Assembly (NCBI RefSeq): GCF_000599985.1
Contig: NZ_CP007445.1
Location: forward strand, 186,001 to 250,000
DNA: 64,000 nucleotides
From: Gilliamella apicola
Lineage (GTDB): Bacteria; Pseudomonadota; Gammaproteobacteria; Enterobacterales; Orbaceae
Direction of reading: 5' to 3'
The notes under the pieces were generated by a model. That model was not told the DNA's origin. It made no database searches and saw only the letters and a program-made list of their open reading frames with translations. This document shows positions 59,527-64,000 of the stretch, in pieces (within the stretch, counting starts at the first letter, position 1; every line of letters starts with the position of its first letter). The translations under genes and the position numbers were made by a program.

Positions 59527-60936
59527 ATGAGTAAACCAAGTTTAGAAATGATTAATAGTCGTCCTGATGATGCAACATTATTAGCAGATGAAGCAAAATA
59601 TTGTTCTTTCGGTGACACAGTACATTATGTTGAACCGCCAAAAATTTTTGATGGCTGTGAAGGTAGCTATATGTATGACAAAGAAGGCAAAGCTTTCCTT
59701 GACTTACAAATGTGGTATTCTGCATGTAATTTTGGTTATGCCAATGAACGTTTGAATAATGTCCTAAAAAAACAAATTGATACCTTGCCACAATGTGCAA
59801 GCCAATATTTACATCCAACCAAAATTGAATTGGCTAAAACGATTGCTCAAGGTATGGAAAAACGCTTTGGTTATGAAGGTCGAGTTCATTTTAATGTTGG
59901 TGGTTCTCAATGTATTGAAGACTCATTAAAATTGGTGCGTAATGCTTCGGGCGGTAAATCATTAATGTTTGCCTTCCAAGGTGGGTATCATGGTCGCACA
60001 TTGGGTGCATCTTCAATCACATCAAGCTATCGTTATCGTCGTCGTTATGGCCATTTTGGTGATCGTGCGATGTTTGTACCGTTTCCATATCCTTTCCGTC
60101 GTCCAAAGGGAATGACCGCAGAAGAATATGGTGAACACTTAGTAGCTGAATTCGCACGCTTATTCGAAACAGAATACCACGGTGTTTGGGATCCAAAAGT
60201 TGGTCAAGCTGAATATGCAGCATTTTATGCTGAACCTTTACAAGCAACGGGTGGCTATATTGTTCCTCCACGTAATTACTTTAAAGGTCTTAAAAAAGTT
60301 TTAGACCAATATGGTATTTTATTAGTGGTTGATGAGATCCAAATGGGCTTCTATCGTACTGGTAAATTATGGTCAATAGAACATTTTGATGTTAAACCTG
60401 ACGTAGTTGTGTTTGCGAAAGCATTAACTAATGGTCTTAATCCATTAGGTGGATTATGGGCACGTGAAGAATTAATTAATCCTCAAGTATTCCCTGTAGG
60501 CTCAACTCACTCTACTTTTGCTTCAAATCCTCTTGGTACAGCTGTTGGTCTTGAAGTGTTAAAAATGACCTCTGAAACAGATTATGAAAAGATGGTTATG
60601 GATAGTGGTGCTTATTTCCTTGAAGGTTTAAAAACTTTAGAGAAAAAACACAAAGAAATTGGTGAAGTTGATGGTTTAGGTTTAGCCCTTCGAGCAGAAA
60701 TTTGTACTGAAGATGGCTTTACAGCAAATAAAGCATTAGTTGATAAGATGGTTGATATCGGTATGTCAGGTGATCTTGACTGGAAAGGGACCAAAATGGG
60801 CCTAGTGCTTGATATTGGTGGTTACTACAAAAATGTTATTACTTTTGCTCCATCATTACATATTTCTCGTCAAGAAATCGATCAAGGTATTGAATTACTT
60901 GATCAATTAATCACCCGCGCAAAGAAAGAACTTTAA
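59527..60936 (+). CDS. Class III PLP-dependent aminotransferase, substrate unknown
   Basis: 469 residues with the ornithine/GABA aminotransferase fold: FNVGGSQCIEDSLKLVRNA, the GGYHGRTLGASS motif, LLVVDEIQMGFYRTG with the PLP-ring Asp, and the PLP lysine in VVVFAKALTNGLNPLGG. The family transfers amino groups from omega-amines such as GABA, ornithine or diamines; which one is used here I cannot tell. A terminator at 60959 separates it from the next gene, but all neighbours to the window end could serve one pathway. It diverges from mipA. Confidence 0.85.
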   Translation: MSKPSLEMINSRPDDATLLADEAKYCSFGDTVHYVEPPKIFDGCEGSYMYDKEGKAFLDLQMWYSACNFGYANERLNNVLKKQIDTLPQCASQYLHPTKIELAKTIAQGMEKRFGYEGRVHFNVGGSQCIEDSLKLVRNASGGKSLMFAFQGGYHGRTLGASSITSSYRYRRRYGHFGDRAMFVPFPYPFRRPKGMTAEEYGEHLVAEFARLFETEYHGVWDPKVGQAEYAAFYAEPLQATGGYIVPPRNYFKGLKKVLDQYGILLVVDEIQMGFYRTGKLWSIEHFDVKPDVVVFAKALTNGLNPLGGLWAREELINPQVFPVGSTHSTFASNPLGTAVGLEVLKMTSETDYEKMVMDSGAYFLEGLKTLEKKHKEIGEVDGLGLALRAEICTEDGFTANKALVDKMVDIGMSGDLDWKGTKMGLVLDIGGYYKNVITFAPSLHISRQEIDQGIELLDQLITRAKKEL

Positions 60937-60958
60937 TAGTTTAACTTTATTCATTCCT

Positions 60959-60980
60959 CCTGCCAACTTTTGTTGGCAGG
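60959..60980 (+). terminator. Terminator after the aminotransferase
   Basis: CCTGCCAAC / GTTGGCAGG, perfect 9-bp stem, 4-nt loop, followed by TTGCGTTTT. Confidence 0.75.
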
Positions 60981-61012
60981 TTGCGTTTTACAGCCAATCA
61001 TTTATTAGATTT

Positions 61013-62062
61013 ATGAATTATATCAATCAGTTAGAAAAAAATGAATTAATAGACAGTTTTTTAACTTATCCGCCACAGAATTTTTCAGCTTGGTTAAGTG
61101 ATGATGGTGTACCTATTTTTTCTGCCAAGTTTGATTTACTTACTACCGCAAGTGATGATTTTAAATATAAGATTCAAAAACTTCCTTTATATAAAAAATG
61201 GCAACACTGGTTACAGCCAAAAACATGTTTTGTTGGAACAACTGTCTCGGAATATGCATTATTAACCGATAAGATTGATGCAAATCAATTAGCTAAACAT
61301 CTTAAAATAACTTATGCTAAACAATATCCTTTTATGATTGTTAAAGATCTTCCTTTAGAATCTCCGTTATTGAGTGAACACGATAATCACTATTCAAAGC
61401 AGCTTATTGCAGCATTGAAAGAACAAGGATATATTGAAGTTGAAGGACAAGCACTAGCTTGGTTACCTATTGATTTTATTGATATCAATGAAATTTTTTC
61501 TCGTTTTTCGTATAGTCGTCGCAAAAATTTTAGAAGAAAATTAAAATCACGGGAAAAATTAGATATTAATGTTTTGCATAGTGGGGATGAATGCTTTTTT
61601 AATCAAGCAGTTCAAGACGAATATTATCAACTTTATCTTAATGTTTATCAGCAAAGCGAAGTACATTTTGATTTATTAACTAAATCATTTTTTATTCAGT
61701 TGCTACAAAGCAAAGCAGCTAAAGCCCATATTTTTACTTATCACAATAATGGAGAATTTATTGGTTATAATATCTGCTTTGAAGTAAATAATATGCTGAT
61801 AGATAAATATATTGGCATGGTTTATCCAAAAGCACGCGATCTAAATCTTTACTTTGTAAGCTGGTTTTTCAATCTTGAATATGCATTGCAACAAGGATTT
61901 AATTATTATATTGCAGGCTGGACAGATCCTGAAGTAAAAGCATCATTGGGTGCTAAATTCACATTTACTAAACATCTAGTGTATATTCGTAATCCAATAT
62001 TACGTGTGATATTACGCAAATTGATCGGTCACTTTGAAAGTGACAAGGGGAGAGTATCATGA
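61013..62062 (+). CDS. FemAB/GNAT-like acyl- or aminoacyltransferase
   Basis: A 349-residue soluble protein with the C-terminal half of a FemAB-like GNAT domain (about 170-330): FSYSRRKNFRRKLKSREKL, HIFTYHNNGEFIGYNICFEV and KYIGMVYPKARDLNLYFVSW, then YYIAGWTDPEVKASLGAKF. Proteins of this kind (often labelled peptidoglycan biosynthesis or GNAT) attach amino acids or acyl groups to amines. It overlaps the arginase-fold gene by ATGA, so the two are translationally coupled and probably act in one pathway. I do not know the substrate. Confidence 0.7.
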   Translation: MNYINQLEKNELIDSFLTYPPQNFSAWLSDDGVPIFSAKFDLLTTASDDFKYKIQKLPLYKKWQHWLQPKTCFVGTTVSEYALLTDKIDANQLAKHLKITYAKQYPFMIVKDLPLESPLLSEHDNHYSKQLIAALKEQGYIEVEGQALAWLPIDFIDINEIFSRFSYSRRKNFRRKLKSREKLDINVLHSGDECFFNQAVQDEYYQLYLNVYQQSEVHFDLLTKSFFIQLLQSKAAKAHIFTYHNNGEFIGYNICFEVNNMLIDKYIGMVYPKARDLNLYFVSWFFNLEYALQQGFNYYIAGWTDPEVKASLGAKFTFTKHLVYIRNPILRVILRKLIGHFESDKGRVS

Positions 62063-62931
62063 CCTGTCCTATTATACTCAATTTCGATAGAAGTGTAGGT
62101 GAGATAAATAATGCTAAAACAATCGATGTGACTGAGTGGCAGGATGCCATTCGCTTTGGTTGTACTGAAAAAAAATTCTTTCACTTTGAAAAAGTGTTAC
62201 AACAATCTCTACCAGAGAAATATGGAACGGTATTAATGGGAAGTGGTGATTTTCATCATGTTTCATTATTATTGATTGAACGTTTAGCTAAACAATATTC
62301 GGCTAGCAATCCTATCCAAGTTGTCGTTTTCGATAATCATCCTGATAATATGCGTTATTTATTCGGTATACATTGTGGCTCATGGATTAGTTATGTGGCA
62401 AATTTACCTTTTGTTAGCCATGTACATGTATTAGGTATTACATCTCAAGATATTGGTCTTTTCCATTTTTGGGAAAACAGATGGTCACCACTTTTCCATA
62501 AAAAACTAACTTATTGGAGCTTAGATGTTAATGTTGCTTGGGCAAAAAAAATTGGTTTAAGTCATGCTTTTCGCGATTTTGCTACACCAGCTGATCTCAT
62601 TGCTAGCTTCCTTTCAGAACAATATCATAGTACACAGCCGATTTATTTATCAATTGATAAAGATGTATTGAGTGAGGAAGTCGTACATACCAATTGGGAT
62701 CAAGGTAAATTACAAACTTATCATATCCTTGATACTATCACATCAATCAAACCACGGCTTATTGGTAGTGATATTACAGGCGAACTTTCTATATGGAGAT
62801 CGTCAAATTGGTTCAAACGTTTTCTTAGTTCACTAGATAAACAACCAATGATATCATCTGATGATCTTTCCAATTGGCAGCAAGAGCAACATCAACTTAA
62901 TCTAACGTTATTAAAAGCCCTTTCAGGATAA
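62059..62931 (+). CDS. Arginase/deacetylase-fold metallohydrolase
   Basis: 290 residues. Although divergent from arginase and agmatinase, all six metal-binding positions can be placed: a His in MGSGDFHHVSLL, the Asp-X-His-X-X-Asp-like VVFDNHPDNM, and the two Asp of LSIDKDVLSEE. A late GSDITGE stands where arginases have their conserved Glu. It should therefore bind two Mn2+ and hydrolyse a guanidino or amide group. It is coupled (4-nt overlap) to the FemAB-like gene. A weak terminator-like hairpin lies between it and the opposing SMR pair. Confidence 0.8.
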   Translation: MTCPIILNFDRSVGEINNAKTIDVTEWQDAIRFGCTEKKFFHFEKVLQQSLPEKYGTVLMGSGDFHHVSLLLIERLAKQYSASNPIQVVVFDNHPDNMRYLFGIHCGSWISYVANLPFVSHVHVLGITSQDIGLFHFWENRWSPLFHKKLTYWSLDVNVAWAKKIGLSHAFRDFATPADLIASFLSEQYHSTQPIYLSIDKDVLSEEVVHTNWDQGKLQTYHILDTITSIKPRLIGSDITGELSIWRSSNWFKRFLSSLDKQPMISSDDLSNWQQEQHQLNLTLLKALSG

Positions 62932-62958
62932 ACTATTGTAAAAAAGTTTGAGGAAATA

Positions 62959-62987
62959 TAGGTGTTTGAGTATAAAACTCAGACCTA
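62959..62987. terminator. Possible terminator between converging genes
   Basis: Imperfect stem TAGGT...TGAGT / ACTCA...ACCTA with a 5-nt loop and CTTTTCC behind it on the plus strand. Confidence 0.4.
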
Positions 62988-63010
62988 CTTTTCCAATATT
63001 CTAAACAAAT

Positions 63011-63412
63011 CTAAGAATGTTGATTAGAAGAATTCTGTTTAGATAATTTGCTTTCCGCTAATGCTAAAAACAAAATACCAGAAACAATTAAAATTGTACC
63101 GATTAATTTAAACAACGTAATTGGTTCATTAAATAACCAAATTGATACAATCATTACTGTTACTAGTTCAAAGTGAGATGCGGCAAATGCTGGACCGACT
63201 GGTGCTTTTTTTAATAGCGTCATCCAAGTAAAAAAAGTAAAAATATATCCAGTAATTGAGATGTAAATCCAAGGGTTAGTAAAAACACGTACTAACCAAT
63301 CAATACTCATTTCTAGAGGTTGTGCATGGATAGCTGTTAATTTAAAACTACATTGTGCAATAGTATCAAAAAAAAGTAATACTGAAAAACCAATAATATA
63401 GAATCTCGCCAT
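63011..63412 (-). CDS. Small EamA/SMR-type membrane protein, second of a pair
   Basis: 133 residues with four hydrophobic helices, the size of SMR transporters. An opening helix with DTIAQCSFKLTAIHAQ matches DTLGQVAFKFAATS in its partner gene. The last helix FKLIGTILIVSGILFLALAE resembles YRLIGMLLITAGVIFVGMS of the partner, and both carry a LLxLVP/LLKKAPVGPA loop. It starts 1 nt after the partner, so they probably form an antiparallel heterodimer like MdtJI or ArnEF. Substrate unknown. Confidence 0.8.
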   Translation of the reverse strand: MARFYIIGFSVLLFFDTIAQCSFKLTAIHAQPLEMSIDWLVRVFTNPWIYISITGYIFTFFTWMTLLKKAPVGPAFAASHFELVTVMIVSIWLFNEPITLFKLIGTILIVSGILFLALAESKLSKQNSSNQHS

Positions 63413-63413
63413 A

Positions 63414-63773
63414 TTAAGACATTCCTACAAAAATGACGCCAGCTGTAATTAATAGCATGCCAATTAAACGATAAAAGGTAAGCAACTCTTTGAAAATAAT
63501 ACGTCCAACAAGCATAATAGTAATAATATTAAATGAGACCAGCAATACACCTTGTGAAAGTGGAACTAAGGTTAAAAACGCCAACCATAATAAAAATTCA
63601 GCAACATAAGATATAATGCCAATCCAAATCCAATGATTTTTTGATAAATCTAGCCAATAATACCAACCATCACGATTATTCGGTGAAGTAGCCGCAAATT
63701 TAAAAGCGACTTGTCCTAAGGTATCAAAACAGATGTTACTAACCCAAAGTATGATTACTAATGGTGACATCAT
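63414..63773 (-). CDS. Small EamA/SMR-type membrane protein, first of a pair
   Basis: 119 residues and four membrane helices (SPLVIILWVSNICFDTLGQV, then WIWIGIISYVAEFLLWLAFL, and two more). Start ATGATG overlaps the stop of the alpha/beta hydrolase upstream, giving translational coupling. With its partner at 63011 it should make a two-subunit inner-membrane exporter or flippase. The neighbouring arginase-fold and aminotransferase genes make an amine or amine-lipid substrate conceivable, as with spermidine export by MdtJI; that is a guess. Confidence 0.8.
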   Translation of the reverse strand: MMSPLVIILWVSNICFDTLGQVAFKFAATSPNNRDGWYYWLDLSKNHWIWIGIISYVAEFLLWLAFLTLVPLSQGVLLVSFNIITIMLVGRIIFKELLTFYRLIGMLLITAGVIFVGMS

Positions 63774-64000
63774 TCTTCTATTCCTTCTGCTATGTTATTG
63801 AAGAATGTGATGCACTCTTTAATCACTTCACGACGTTGACTATCAATTGTTATTAAATGATAACTCTCATTTAAGACCACTAGTTTTTTTGAGCCAGAAA
63901 CGTGTTTTTCAACTAGTTTTGCATTGGTTTCAATATTGGCGATATCATCATTACCTGAATGCATAATTAAACATGGTGAAACAACTTTTGATAGCTGTGC
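63770..64000 (-). CDS. Alpha/beta hydrolase, C-terminal part (partial)
   Basis: The frame enters from beyond the right edge; 76 residues are visible. VSPCLIMHSGNDDIAN is the strand and catalytic-Asp region of an alpha/beta hydrolase, and VVLNESYHLITIDSQRREV carries the catalytic His, close to carboxylesterase/monoacylglycerol lipase-type enzymes (SYHVITLD). The nucleophile Ser would lie outside the window. It overlaps the first SMR gene by 4 nt, so it heads or continues the same unit. Confidence 0.8.
   Translation of the reverse strand, partial: AQLSKVVSPCLIMHSGNDDIANIETNAKLVEKHVSGSKKLVVLNESYHLITIDSQRREVIKECITFFNNIAEGIEE

Noticed and set aside
62941..63010. Attachment site or mobile-element end
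   Set aside because: The inverted repeat there fits a convergent-gene terminator better, and there is no integrase, transposase or tRNA in the window.

Overview
The window is AT-rich gammaproteobacterial chromosome. The gene orders nirBDC-cysG, rplU-rpmA-yhbE-obgE, tyrS-pdxY, rodZ-ispG-hisS-yfgM-bamB-der-yfgJ and dnaA-dnaN-recF-gyrB are those of enterobacteria and their relatives, but base composition is much lower in G+C. The best guess is an Orbaceae-type gut symbiont (Gilliamella or a relative). That assignment is inferred from synteny and composition, not proven.

Layout. 1-0.8 kb: decayed remnants of a glucose-1-phosphatase and a DeoR-type repressor. 0.76-3.6 kb: a MarR-controlled HlyD/ABC-2 permease export operon with two copies of a SlyA-like operator. 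3.9-11.6 kb: nitrite reductase (nirBDC), siroheme synthase (cysG) and the nitrate/nitrite two-component system narXL, with a NarL/NarP-type inverted heptamer site in front of nirB. 11.7-14.6 kb: L21/L27 operon and obgE. About 14.8 kb: a clear, otherwise hidden RyhB-type iron-responsive small RNA under a 17/19 Fur box. 15.3-31.6 kb: housekeeping genes (smrB, nth, putP, tyrS, pdxY, a short rodZ, ispG, hisS, yfgM, bamB, der, yfgJ, adk, metY, ybeD, gss).

31.85-49.95 kb is the most interesting part: 11 co-directional genes joining SrfABC (membrane-anchored SrfA, Hsp70/actin-like ATPase SrfB, dynamin-like GTPase SrfC) to parts resembling the trans-envelope TagQRST-PpkA sensor of type VI secretion. 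These parts are a secreted vWA protein matching the periplasmic end of PpkA but with no kinase, an ABC ATPase plus FtsX-type permease, a pseudo-FGE (SUMF1) protein, two lipoproteins, and two tandem bitopic vWA proteins whose cytoplasmic N-domain looks related to that of SrfA. No secretion-machine structural gene lies nearby. The cluster ends at a strong bidirectional terminator against gyrB.

50.1-56.1 kb: gyrB, recF, dnaN, dnaA (all minus strand). 56.3-59.4 kb: ompA, rdgC, mipA. 59.5-64.0 kb: a partly visible metabolic cluster with a class III aminotransferase, a FemAB/GNAT-like transferase, an arginase-fold hydrolase with a complete metal-ligand set, a pair of small SMR/EamA-type membrane proteins and the end of an alpha/beta hydrolase.

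No tRNA, rRNA, CRISPR array, intact insertion sequence or convincing oriC was seen. Protein family calls rest on recognition of motifs and remembered family sequences, not on database searches.
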